A stretch of 64,000 nucleotides of DNA from Membranipora membranacea. Its lineage: Eukaryota; Bryozoa; Gymnolaemata; Cheilostomatida; Membraniporidae. The position numbers were made by a program, and so were the translations under genes. Every line of letters starts with the position of its first letter. The stretch's first letter is position 1. Of this stretch, positions 11,501-22,600 are shown piece after piece. Under the pieces are notes generated by a model. The model made no database searches and was not told the origin of the DNA. It was given only the letters and a program-made list of their open reading frames with translations. The DNA lies in contig OU612075.1 of NCBI GenBank assembly GCA_914767715.1, forward strand, positions 3,410,001 through 3,474,000. Reading direction: 5' to 3'.

Positions 11501-14500
11501 CAGATTTGCTCAGCACTTTGACCAGCTGCTTAACGTACCGGGGAATGTAGATTACGCGGCACTCAACACCATTGCTGATAGGCCTGCTATCTCGACCCTG
11601 GATGCAAAACCAGAATTCGATGAGCTACAGAAGGCCATCTCATCAACAATGGAAAACAAAGCCCCAGGAAGATGTGGCATACCAGCTGAAGTATGCAAGT
11701 ATGGTGGAAGCAAGCTTAAAGAAAGACTGTACAACCTGATTGTCGACATCTGGGAACATGAACAAATGCCACAAGACTGGAAAGACGCCAACATAACAGC
11801 AATCTTTAAGAAAGGTAGCTGGAAAGACTGTGGGAACTATTGTGGAATCAAGATCTCTCCAAATATCCTACCTGAGACTCAATGTGGATTTAGAGGCGGA
11901 AGAAGCACTATGGATATGGTCTTCATGCTCATGTACGCTGTGTTCATTGACTTTAAAAAAGCCTTTGACACGGTGTCAAGAAAAGGACTGTGGTGTGTGC
12001 TGAAGAAATATGGAGTCACAGACAAAGTCATCAACCTGATTAAAGCACTGCACGATGGTATGCAAGCCCAAGTGGCGCAGGGGAGTACCACATCACAAGG
12101 TTTCGCTGTGACGAATGGCGACAAGCAGGGATGTGTCCTTGCTCCAACGCTGTTTTCACTGTACTTGTCTGCAATGCCAGAAGTAGCATTCAAGGATGTC
12201 AATGAGGGTGTTTACATTCGAACAAGACACAATGCAGACCTGTTCAATGTGTCCCAGCTCCGGGCTAAGACCCTGACAAAGAGGAACTTGGTCAGAGAGA
12301 TGCTCTTTGCTGATGATAGTGCGGTGGTAGCCCACAGCTCAGAGGAAATACAGAAGTTGATAGATAGAATCGCCCATGCAGCAGCACAATTCAGCCTCAA
12401 AATAAACATCAAGAAGACAGAGTGCCTATACCAGCCAGTGAAACTCCACAACAGACCACCTGAGCCTGAAGCAATATTAATCAACCAAGAGCCCCTTGTG
12501 CAATGCGCCGACTTCAAATATCTCGGGAGTACAGTCTGCAACAATGCCCGCATAGACAAAGAAATCCGAAATAGGATGGGAGTGGCAAGCGGTGCTTTTG
12601 GCAAGCTCCAGGAACGGCTTTGGAAAAACAGGCATGTATCTATCAGGGTGAAATGTAAAGTATACAGAGCTGTTGTACTGTCATCCCTACTCTACGGATC
12701 AGAAACATGGATCTATAGGACCCAAGTTAAAAAGCTCAGTGCTTTCATGATGAGACAGCTGCGTGGAGATACTGCGACATGCAGGCCTACCATCTATGGC
12801 GGATATTCTTATAGAGAAAAACTTCAGATGGCTGGGTCATGTACACAGGATGGGAAATGACAGGCTCCCTAGACAGCTGCTGTATTCTCAGCTCTGTGAG
12901 GGAAAAAGGAACATTGGTAGGCCCAGGCTCAGATTAAAGAGAAATATGAAATGGCGAAACATCAACCCAAACCAATGGCAGCAGATGGCGAGTAATCGAT
13001 CTGCGTGGAGAGGATTCATCAAGCCGTAACTCAAACCATATAACAGTCCTCGTCGCTTTCGACTGACTGCAAGAGAGAGAGAGAAGGCTTTCAGGCCACC
13101 GCTGGAGGCTTGATATAGGATTTTCCGATTTGGCTAGGAATCGACTCACAAACAAGTTTTTGGAAGCAGAATTTCAAAAACATCTTCATTTCGATCAATC
13201 CTCAAGATTATTGCCTATATAATTGGGAATGATGTTGATTAGAATGTGATATCGGCGCCAGTTTCAACTCAAAGGTATCATTCATGTCTTAGGATTATGA
13301 GCTAGTCACATTGTTCTGAAAGCAATCCTAGACTAATCTATCTATAGTAATTTGAGAAGACATCATTATTACAACCAAATTTAATGTTTGCACAATTCAT
13401 TTATATGCGACTTAAAAGTAATATTTGAATCAAGGATAATACCTAAAAATTTAGTTTCATTTTTCAGTTCAAGGGTGTTGGTATTCAGTTTGATAACATG
13501 ATCATCGGCACTGACAGCTTTTCTTGGGGATTTAAAAATTACCTGAAAAGTTTTGGAATAGTTAAGTACTAGTTTATTAGCTAAGCACCAATTTTCAACT
13601 TTGTTTAATTCTTGACTTAAAATAGCATGGTCTGTACAAAAAATATTAGTGTCGTCTGCATACAGTATGTAATTTAATGCAGGCGCTGCATTCAAGAGGT
13701 CGTTTATGTAAATCAAAAATAAAAGCGGCCCCAGGTTTGAACCTTGGGGGACTCCTATGTCGATGTCACGGTACTGAGATACAGCATTATTTACAATAAC
13801 ATATTGTTTACGGTTTTTGAGGTAATTTTTGATGAGAGATGTGGCACAGGGTAAAAATCCATTAAACGGTGGCTTTTTGACTAAAATTTCATGATTAATA
13901 GTATCAAAAGCCTTTGAAAAATCTAAAAATATGCCAAATGTGCTGTTGCAGCGGTTAAAGTTTTCATACAATTGTTTCATGAGCTTGTTTATAGCAGTGG
14001 TGGTATTTCTGCCTCTTCTAAATCCAAACTGGCAGTCGGTTAAAATTGAGTTGGTCTCTAAAAAATCAATTATCTGGTTACTAAGAATTTTTTCAACAAT
14101 TTTAGAAATAGTGCTTAAGATTGATATTGGGCGATAGTTATTAGTACTTATTTGTCCCCTTTTTTTTAAAATGGGTGTCACTCGTGCAATTTTTAAGCAG
14201 TCTGGGAACACAGAATTTTCAATGACCAAATTTACAAGATATTCCAATATTGGGAGGATAATCAGCTTGTTTTCTTTGATCGCTCGTGACGAGATTTTGT
14301 CAGGACCAGTAGCTTTTTTAGCTTGGAGATTATCCACAACGGGTAGGATATCAGTGCTATAAACAACATAAAAATTGAATTTGGGTCTAGAATCCCACTC
14401 AATTTGAGGGGCAAAATAGTCAGCAAAGTTAGCGTCTGTGGGAGGGAATTTGTCGGCAAGGTTCGCACCTACACTTGTGAAGAATGTATTAAAACTTTCA

Positions 14501-17500
14501 GCAACCTCTTGAGAGTTTTTACTGAGTGATTGGTCGTTAGTTTTGAAGGTAATTGTGCTGTCTTTGCTTTTATCCGAACCATTGATCATCTTTTTTATGA
14601 ATTTCCAGCGTTTGACCTGGTCAGCTTTGCAGTTGTTATATTCGTTTTTGAAGTAGAAAATCTTGGCCGTATGAATTTGTTGGGAAACAAAATTTCTGAA
14701 GGATCGATAATTCTCCTGCAGCTTAATATCAAAGGGTGCTAGCCGAGATCTGTCATGAAAATCTTTTCGCTTTTTCGCGAATTCCCTCAAAATTTCTGAC
14801 ATCCATGGTTGTTTAAAAGATTTTTTCTTTTGTTTGTTGCATTTGAACTTTGTCACTTTGCTTGACTCTGAATTGGTACAAGGCCCAGAAATGCATAAAG
14901 CCCTAGCATTATCATTCTTAAGCACCCTTTGTTGTTCGTGACCAGCTGCTGTCGCTTCATTCACATCGCATATTGTGTCGCGATTCCCTGCTATTGAGGT
15001 GACACAGTGCCTGTCATATATGTTCGTGATTATATGAAAGCTGTTTTAAAATAACAGAATATCCAAAATATGATGGAAATTTTTATTTGATTGTGATTCC
15101 CTGTTGTTATTTATATTCTTATGCTGTTTCTGTATCAGGAACGCTGATATACAGTGCAAATTGCACACATAGCATCCTTTGCATGGATTTGAAAGCAAAT
15201 CTGGCTATGTACTCCCGAATTACTATTTGACAAACAGATTAGTCTAGGATTGCTTTCAGAACAATGTGACTAGCTCATATCCAAAGACATGAATGATACG
15301 TTTGAGTTTAAGCTGGTGCCAATATCACATTCCTATCAACATTATCCCTTGTTAAATAGGCAATAATCTTGACGATGGATTGAAATGGAGATGTTTTTGT
15401 AATTCAGCTTCCAAAAATTAATTTGTCAGTAGAAAAGGTGGCTTTGGGATTCCTAGCCAAATTGAAAAATCTCATATCGAGCCTCCAGCGATGGCCTGAA
15501 AGCCTTGTATGTAGCTAATATTATGTCTGTAATCGCCCACGCCCGCCTTGCATGGTACAACCTGCCATAGGACATTGTAAAAACAAGACTAGAGCGGATC
15601 CAGCACTCTGTTATTCGGATTACGCTGCCATTCTCATCATTATATACCTACATTTACATGCATGGTCCAGCATTAAAATAAAAATTTATATCAAAAGTTG
15701 TGTTGCGATTCCTTGCCATTGAGGTAACATGGGTATGCCTTTTTCGTAATTGAATGGAAGCTGCTTTGAAATTACAGAATATCAAAAATATGATGAAATA
15801 TTTGATTATATTGTGATTCCCTGTTGTTATTTATATTATAATGGTGTTTCTGTATGGGAACACTGATACACAACGCATAATTCAAACATAACAAACATTG
15901 CACGGCTTTGTAGGCAAGCCTAACTAAGTCTTGATAAAAAAAGGATGATTCAAATCATATGTCTTATCACTTGCCACATCCCAAAGCATGGGCGGCGAAA
16001 TTTTAGTGCCTTATCGGCGAGGCTCTCTGTTTCCAGGCAGTTCGAAGCACATCTAGGGGCCAACCAATGCACGAGTAGGTGATGGACCGCAGTGGGATTC
16101 ATACCCTATAGACCTTCAACATGTGCATGCTGAAGTCCGCCGCTCTAATCAACTGAGCCACCTCATACTCTTTCCAAAAGAGATGATTCTAGGATTGCTT
16201 TCAGAACAATGTAACTAACTCATAATCCAAAAAAATGAATGATACCTTTGAGTTTAAACTGGTGCCAATATCACATTCCAATCAAGATTATCCCTAATTA
16301 CATGGGCAATAATCTTGAGGATTGATTGAAATGATGGTGTTTCTCTAATTCTGCTTCCAAAAATTGAATCGAAAAGGTAGCTTGTGGATTCCCATATCAA
16401 GCCACAAGCATCGATTAAAATTTTTAGCTCAGACTGAACCTTTGTTAGAGAGTGCTTACTTTGGAGTAACCTCTATCCCCCCTCCCATATATGTTAGAGT
16501 GCAAGGTCATCGCTAAGCTAATATTATTGGATTTGATACCCCTTCAGTCAACTGCTGCCGGGTTTTGTTGGGCAGTCATGTCTGCAATGTCGATCTTGAG
16601 TAGTCCCAATTCATGGCCATTGAAGCAACATGGACACCTTGTCAAGTTGGGTGACAGGAATAATATTGCACAATAGAGCATGTTAACATTGAGAGTGTTG
16701 AGCGTTTGCAGTAGCTACTGTTACCTTATATTATTGGTTCAGCTCTATTTATCCTAACAGTCAATAGAATGAATTCTATAGCAATTTGGGAGTATAACTC
16801 TTACAAACAAAACCTTGTTCGTCACGAACAAGATCTGTAGTGAATGTTGTTTCGCCGCCCACAATTAAATGCCTCAGTGCCTCAATGTCCAGTCTAGGTT
16901 TACTCATCATGCATTAAACTGTTGCAGGTACATTGTACAGTGACTAACAGCACATTTAACATGGATGCTGACCCTGGGTCCTCTGAGGCGCTGACCTTTA
17001 CTACAGATACACCTGAGTTATCTCACCTTGAGATTACTGGTCTTCTCCCTCAAGTTCAGTACAACTGTCAGGTTAAGGCTCTACTTGAAAATGACGGCTA
17101 TGGCAACAATTCAAGTTTTATATACCTCTGGACCAAACCTCAATGTGAGTGTGTAGGAATCAAGGAGTATAGTATGAAGAGTGACTTTGTGCCATGATTT
17201 GACAACTCGCAATTCAATTTATGAATCATCTGCTACATTTTATCACAGATGACCCATTAATTCCGATATTATTTTTGCACAAGTGATGTAGAGTTGTGTG
17301 GAAAATATGCTAATTTCAAGACTTCGTTGGATAAAATTATCGATTGGAAACATAACAAAAACTAAATCACATGACTCATTTTCTATTTTAGATCCAATTC
17401 TGAATATACCATCGTCAGATGTGGAACCTGTTGTCTACAAGGGCAATGCTACCATCACTCTACCTGATGTCAAAACAATTGACAAGTTTGATCAGAGATT

Positions 17501-18667
17501 CAGCAAGATCTGGATTCTAGTGCAACGGGCTTCTGTAGTTAGGCGTAAAAGATCTACCACAACAACTGCCCTCACCATTGACGGCTTGAACACCTACATC
17601 ACTGCAAAGATAACACTTCATGATGCTAGCAGAACATTCATTGTGGGTGACGGACTGATCTACGGAGGCGCAAATAATAAAGAACTAGAGAATGGAGACT
17701 ACAACATATATGTGGGATATCAGGCTGTCACTGAAGTGGAGGTCTCTGAATTCTACCAGCTTAACCAGGAGCCACTTAGAGGTTTGTTTGAGAAAAAAAC
17801 TAAATTCGAAGCGGATAACACCAAACAGTAGATGACTATTGATTAGCCAGAGTAGATTCAGTGGTTTGTAGACCCTCACTGAGACAAATCCATATACTCA
17901 CCTGACACGTCAGCAAGTCTATACTGTCCTGTGCCTTACAAGAATTTCTAGTATGAAGTATATTTAGGCTTGATCATGAGGATCAATCATTGAAATAGGG
18001 TGTCCACAAGCATAACCTGGAAATCGGGGTTGAGCATTACACCATAGCTTTCCCCTCTGTTTGCTTTTGTCTCAATAACATAATTTCCTTATTTTCAGTG
18101 GTGGTTCCAACTACTCCGCAATCTACCCTTCCAACCACTCAAGAGACAGCAAGAAAAAATACTGCTATAATAATAAGTGGTATTATAGGATGTGTGGTTG
18201 GAGTGATCGCATCTACTGCTACCATGTTGGCTGTGAGATTTTTGCGGCGTCGGAACGGGTACGTGGGAAATTTATTTCTCAATAGAAATAGATATATTTT
18301 GTATATAGAAGAAGGTTTTTGAAGAGTTGATATCTATCTAAAAGTATCTGCATTAAATTAGCAAGATAGCTTTTCTAGGTTGAGTGTTGCTGGTCATTAC
18401 TCATGTCATGATTATAATTGCAACTCTCTCTTCCCCAGATGGTGTGAACAAAGGAAAAAAGTAGCTGGTGACAGACCTCAACAGACAGGCTCAGCACTGC
18501 CTGATTCACATATATATGATACACCGGGACCAGATCCACATGATGAGAATACATACCAGCTAGTAGATCGTTCTCTGCCTGACAATCATGTATACGCTTC
18601 AACAGTAGTAAATCAACCAGATGATAAAACTTATCAGAATGTCGTTCCTGCTGTGCCTGATAACTGA
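5529..18667 (+). CDS. Receptor copy 1: PAN-like/FN3/RPTP-like ectodomain, TM helix, tyrosine-module tail (first exon not found)
   Basis: Exons: 5529-5798, 6211-6690, 6994-7335, 8054-8151, 8656-8839, 9103-9212, 16928-17144, 17392-17781, 18099-18258, 18439-18667. Phases all join and give about 825 residues without a stop. Order: Cys-containing PAN/apple-like exon (CMSRC motif); a 160-residue unassigned beta-rich domain; an FN3-like exon; two short exons; an FN3 split over 9103-9212 and 16928-17144; a membrane-proximal exon with FIVGDGLIYGG, resembling the segment before the membrane in receptor tyrosine phosphatases, with a furin-like RRKR; a Thr/Pro stalk and helix ending RFLRRR; a tail with YDTP, TYQLV and TYQNV. 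No enzyme domain follows. Likely a cell-surface recognition or adhesion receptor; the ligand is unknown. The signal-peptide exon of copy 2 has no counterpart here, and homology starts abruptly at exon 2. It may be a 5'-truncated duplicate or use another first exon. Structure is well supported, function is inferred. Confidence 0.75.
9315..9930 (+). repeat. Left arm of the inverted repeat bounding intron-8 insertions
   Basis: Reads as the reverse complement of about 16,590-16,905, clearest at 9,705-9,925 against 16,625-16,845 (shared AACAAGGTTTTGTTTGTAAG, among others) and at 9,317-9,400 against 16,850-16,905. The left arm has extra sequence at about 9,410-9,700. Confidence 0.7.
9905..10575. 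repeat. Foldback repeat with a tRNA-like centre
   Basis: Bases about 9,918-10,185 are mirrored at about 10,340-10,568. Shared features include the end motif AAGACTTAGTTTGAGGCTGC and its complement, and ATACTTATTATGA-type inner sequence. The unique centre carries a minus-strand tRNA-like segment at 10,187-10,262 with the B-box-like GGTTCGATTTCC. No coding frame. Confidence 0.65.
10686..11040 (-). pseudogene. LINE C-terminal fragment, minus strand
   Basis: The minus frame encodes ARPAWYSLLSDTDKRRFERI, an Ile-Gln-Arg (IQR) motif, and after a small gap an 80-codon frame (10,686-10,928) ending in a CRTTKRQI stretch. This is the pattern of the region after the reverse transcriptase in many non-LTR elements. 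Its upstream part is interrupted at 11,040 by the plus-strand LINE insertion and resumes near 13,083. The same segment without interruption is found on the plus strand at about 15,430-15,640. Confidence 0.6.
11041..13083 (+). mobile_element. 5'-truncated non-LTR retrotransposon (LINE) with reverse transcriptase
   Basis: The frame 11,049-12,860 (603 codons) begins in the linker before the reverse transcriptase (ERKHQDWFAE), has FIDFKKAFDT, GDKQGCVLAPTLFSLYL and the catalytic FADD (Asp 422-423). It then shifts frame near 12,770; the C-terminal segment with FRWLGHVHRM and GRPRLR continues at 12,763-13,029. Two spans usually present are missing in frame: between the conserved GI segment and LPETQCGFR, and between MVFMLMY and FIDFKKAFD. 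The element ends in an AGAGAGAG tract. Comparison with about 15,500, where the same flanking sequence is uninterrupted, places the insertion at about 11,041-13,083. No endonuclease domain remains, so this is a dead copy. Confidence 0.8.
13155..13345 (-). repeat. Repeat R, minus copy
   Basis: Matches in reverse complement the plus copies at 15,236-15,420 and 16,190-16,375 (shared AGGATTGCTTTCAGAACAAT and inner blocks). It probably belongs to the non-coding or linker part of the same LINE family as the flanking fragments. Confidence 0.65.
13381..14964 (-). mobile_element. Non-LTR retrotransposon reverse transcriptase (CR1/L2/Jockey-like type), minus strand
   Basis: A 527-codon frame with the full reverse transcriptase core: KKATGPDKIS, NYRPISILSTISKIVEKILS, QFGFRRGRNTT, FLDFSKAFDTINH, GVPQGSNLGPLLFLIYINDL and catalytic YADDT. 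It ends after FLGIILDSNITFKSHI, just where the C-terminal region should begin. No endonuclease domain is seen upstream: the frame starts in the pre-RT linker (QPWMSEIL), so the element is 5'-truncated or its first part is elsewhere. It lies antisense to the receptor within intron 8. Of the reverse transcriptases in the window this is one of the two best preserved. Confidence 0.85.
14965..15690 (+). repeat. Direct-repeat unit 1 (X + R + LINE C-terminal remnant)
   Basis: Block X (about 14,970-15,200) recurs at about 15,700-15,910 and block R (15,236-15,420) recurs at 16,190-16,375, in the same order, so a unit of roughly 0.73 kb is duplicated in tandem. Unit 1 also carries a plus-strand LINE C-terminal remnant at about 15,500-15,640 with in-frame stops, and serves as the empty-site reference for the insertion at 11,041. 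Confidence 0.65.
15691..16430 (+). repeat. Direct-repeat unit 2, interrupted by a tRNA-like SINE
   Basis: X and R blocks as in unit 1, separated by about 280 bp of extra sequence (about 15,920-16,185). That extra sequence carries a minus-strand tRNA-like segment at 16,084-16,168 with an A-box-like GGCTCAGTTGATTAGAGC and a B-box-like GGTATGAATCCC. This suggests a tRNA-derived SINE inserted after the duplication. Confidence 0.55.
16590..16905 (-). repeat. Right arm of the inverted repeat bounding intron-8 insertions
   Basis: Reverse complement of the arm at 9,315-9,930; see that entry. It ends about 20 bp before the exon at 16,928. Confidence 0.7.
18259..18322 (+). other. Read-through tail in intron 10 of copy 1
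   Basis: If intron 10 is retained, the frame continues 20-odd codons (YVGNLFLNRNRY, then ILYIEEGF) to a stop. The same peptide is encoded at 25,078-25,141 in copy 2 without a change. This could give a short-tailed receptor form, or may simply reflect recent homogenisation of the two introns. Confidence 0.35.
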
Positions 18668-19607
18668 GTAAAACTACTCATGTTAGAATACCATATCTGA
18701 TTGTTGCACAACATTGATAATAGTTTATGGGCAGACAATTATCCTCTGCCAAAAGTTTTTAGTTTCTTACCTTACTCACTTGGATAAACTGACCATTAGG
18801 TTTCTTGTCAATCCTTTGTACAATGGAATATAGGGAAATGATACTACAAGTGATAATAGCATGCTCTGATGTTCTATACTTTAGTCTTCAACTTCCTTTA
18901 AAATGATATGAACGCTAGGGACTTGAGAATTTGTGTGTTAGATCTTGGCTTTTTATTATGTAATCTTTACCAAGAAGTATTCAATCAACGAATTTTCCAT
19001 TCTTGCATCTGTTTTTTATCTCAGCTACTACGGCAAACACCTGCCAACCAAATCCAAATTACTATTTGGATTTTTATACTACCTTAATCAACTTGAACCA
19101 TGAGTAAGCATTGATTCTTGAAGGAGAAAATCTTGCATCATTTTGTGACTGCTTATAGTTATAGTTAGTTAGTTAGACACTCATTTTTTTCGTTATAAAG
19201 ATGTCATTTGTGAACTCTTCAGCTCACAAAAAGCCCTATTGATAATCATTTCATACGTATCAAAAATTACAATGTCTTTGACCAATATGCACCATTGTGG
19301 CGAAGATTTTGACTTTCAATTTTGACTTCAAGTTGGAGTTGTCTACCGCTCACTTGAGGGCTGATAACTCCGTTCATATGTGGTATTTAATGTATCTGTA
19401 CTGTATCTGTATATTAACGTCAGTTCTGTCTGCAGTGAAGTAAGGAATAATCAGATATACAATGTTTTAATCTTAGATTTGAGAATCATTTGATAGTGTT
19501 AGAAAAAATATTGTACAAGAGACAGAATGAATTATACTGAGGCTTATTGACAAGTAAAGAGAAAAGCCAAAGAACTATTCAAAGTATAAAATAATATTTA
19601 TGCCCAA
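18668..19607. other. 3' flank of copy 1 and 5' region of copy 2
   Basis: 18,668-19,390 is the 3' flank, nearly repeated after copy 2 at 25,488-26,225. 19,420-19,607 is the presumed upstream region of copy 2, repeated at 28,745-28,942 ahead of the orphan first exon. No further gene is seen. Confidence 0.6.
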
Positions 19608-22600
19608 ATGATATCGGACCCAGCAAATTTTCAGTGTCTTTTCATAGTGTTCACTGCAGGTAATTATAAAACACTTAAGAAAGGTTGACTGCATTCAAGG
19701 AGGAACTTCCCGGTTTACATGAGTAAGCTCTGTATACATATCATCTGACATAATCCTGTATTGTGTACGGCGTGTATAGAAAGTCATGTGTCAGTGTAGA
19801 TATGCAAGCCGAGATTTTCATCAAAATAATTGTTCTTTTTGGCAGGCTTTTGGCAGCCTTGGACAGCTGACAAAGGCAACTATGTCAACGGAGTCTTAGG
19901 GATTCATGAGACAAATACTGATGACCTAAGAAGCTGTATGAGTAGATGTGTGGATCATGTTGGAGGTACAGATTGTCGCTCTACGTCGAAGTCAACATCA
20001 AACAATAACAACTGGTGTGACCTCGTCGACAAACGATCTGATGATGACAACATACAAAGTGAAGAACGTCTTAACTGGCAGTACTTTGATCGACCTCACT
20101 GGTACCTCGGTAAGATGAAAGATTTATTCAGCTATAGACAGGACCTGATCTAATGAGTAGACACATGTTCTGGTCTTATTAGTCCATCCTTCATGAGATT
20201 TGTCAAAAATGTTGCAGATTTGAGGAAATGCATGGAAAACCTAATTATGTTGACAATATTTGAAAATAATTGAAATAATTATCAATATCAAATTTGGCAT
20301 AATTTTTCGTATATTTATAAGCATTTTTTCTAGGCATGCTCTGAAAAAAAATCTTGTTGTCTTTTAACCACGATCTCATAATAATCTGCTATGGCTCCTC
20401 AATTTTTTTTGTTAAATAATAAGTATTTATTCTAAAAAAATCTATTTGCAATTGCATGTGGGTTTAGCTGACCAGTTGACCTTAACAACGTGCGGTATAC
20501 CTCTTTTGTCTCAGATGAAGCTCCTGGTGCCACGGGTCTAACAGTCAGTCAGAGAGCAGACCGTGGTAATGACTATGTGATCATGGATAATAACCCTATT
20601 GAGGCAGATGGATATCTAGTAGCATGGCAGTACTTCACTCGGTCATCTGGTACACCATGTCAGACATGCGCTGCTGTGTGGAGGCAAAGTGGAACCAGCA
20701 GGAACTTTAAACTTATAGATTATACACTGCTAAACAATGTACAAGGGCTCGGTACTGTCAATTTTCACTTTGTAACTAACAAATTTGTGAAGGTTAATCA
20801 AGGGGATTCACCATCAATATTTGTTAAAGACAGCAGTAGTTGTGTTGGAAATTTGGTGACATTTTCTACTGGTGGTGGTACAGTTGAATACTACGGAAGC
20901 TATCATGATGTTCAGAATATAGAAGTAAATGACACTCTGACTGTAGCGACAGATCGAGATCATCAGGGTGCAAGAAGAGTTTCTATTCGTCCATTTGTTG
21001 CTGGTGAGTAAGAAGAACAACATTGTAGTCAGAGGTGAAGGTGATTCAAGTTTTTCTTGTATATTTAGCTATCTGGCTTAAATTCAGATTCTCACTGATA
21101 TGTCAAGGTGCTGCTATTCTTCTAGTTGTTGTATATTGCATTCCTGGTTTAATATTCCACTGTTTTTATTTTTCTTTTGGAAGCTTGTACAACCTATTCA
21201 ATTTTCCACGGAACATTGAGATGACTTGACAGTAAATATGCTGTGAACAATGTGTTTTATGTAAACATTTTTCAAAAAATGCTAACTAAACTATTTTGTT
21301 TGACAGAGTATTTGGTTGTGAGTGGAATCTCTGCTGATATATCTAATATGGCAGTCAATAGTGTTCAGCTGTCATGGGGCGATCCAATAGGCTACCAATC
21401 CAGAAAAGCTGGCACGCAGCATATAACTGGAGGAGGCTTTAAGATAACATGCTCTACAAGTAGAGACTTCAGCTCTGAGATCGAATGTTCAAGCAGCCAG
21501 TCTATCTGTCCAGACACAGAACGATCAGCTGTTCTAAGTCTTTCAGACTTCACACGGCCATATTACGCCAGGATACAGGTTGTTAGAAACTTCAATGGAA
21601 AAGAGACAGTAGATGAGAAATATACAGATTCTCAGCAGTTTTGTGCAAGTAAGTAGCGCCACTGCATCACCAGCTTGCAAAAACGGATAATATGACAAAA
21701 ATCCTTACGATCGTGTCCCCACATGTGTCCAAAGGCCCTGGTTTCATTGGCGATAAAATAAGTCAAAGAAAGTCTTTTCATGGGATAATGGTTTCGAACT
21801 TTGACATTGCATCATATTAGATGTTATTCTGAAGCTTCCTAATTGAGTTTTTTTGACTTTATTGATCTACTTATCTATGGATTACAATGGGCACTTCTCA
21901 TAATGACATGATTGCTGCCACTTGCAACAATGCACAAATCATAATAAAAATCAAGGAACAAATCACAATTTTTTGTCAAAAATAGTTAAGAGAAAAATAG
22001 GATACTCACAGTTTTTTGAATGCCGATTCACGTCAGCAATGACCATTTTCAGTGATTGTTTCAATGCAGACGGCAAGCAAACCGACTTCAAGCACATCGC
22101 CACTTCAACGATAATGACCTATCTGGTTGGGTCAGCTATCTCAATTCCTAATCAAACATGGAAGAATGTAATGTTACATTTGTAAATAACAAGGCATATT
22201 CTAATTGTGATATTTTTAATATTGTGTAACTGTAATGCTTAACATATATCATTACTTTTTATTTACCAGGGCGCCCAATGCTGACCGATAGTCTGGTTAG
22301 CATCGATGAGTCAGGTGTTCTAAGGCCATGGGAGCTACGGAGTGTCAGCCTACAAACTTCGGCTCTGGTAAATCAGAAAAATTAACTTAATGAATTTTAT
22401 TGATCAATTGATGTTCAGCGGAAACAGTTCTTTATACTGATGGATGTATACAAAATTATGTTACATAATTTATAAGTTTTAATTAAAAAAAGTTGATCTC
22501 ACATTTTTTAAACAGAAAAGTTGTTGTCCAAATTGAACCCTCATATCTTGTCTATACCGCTCTACTTTAATGTAGCATAAATATTAATACATTGGTATAG

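Larger units (their letters stand above)
9213..16927. other. Expanded intron 8 of receptor copy 1, filled with nested repeats
   Basis: The same intron in copy 2 (23,482-23,846) is 365 bp; here it is 7,715 bp. Its ends are inverted repeats of each other (about 9,315-9,930 against 16,590-16,905), and between them lie a foldback, two or more LINE remnants in opposite orientations, direct repeats and tRNA-like segments. Donor and acceptor are intact, so splicing could persist. Confidence 0.75.

Noticed and set aside
19585-19593. TATAAAATA ahead of receptor copy 2
   Set aside because: It lies only 15-23 bases before the ATG, which would place the start of transcription after the start codon. Not called as a core promoter.
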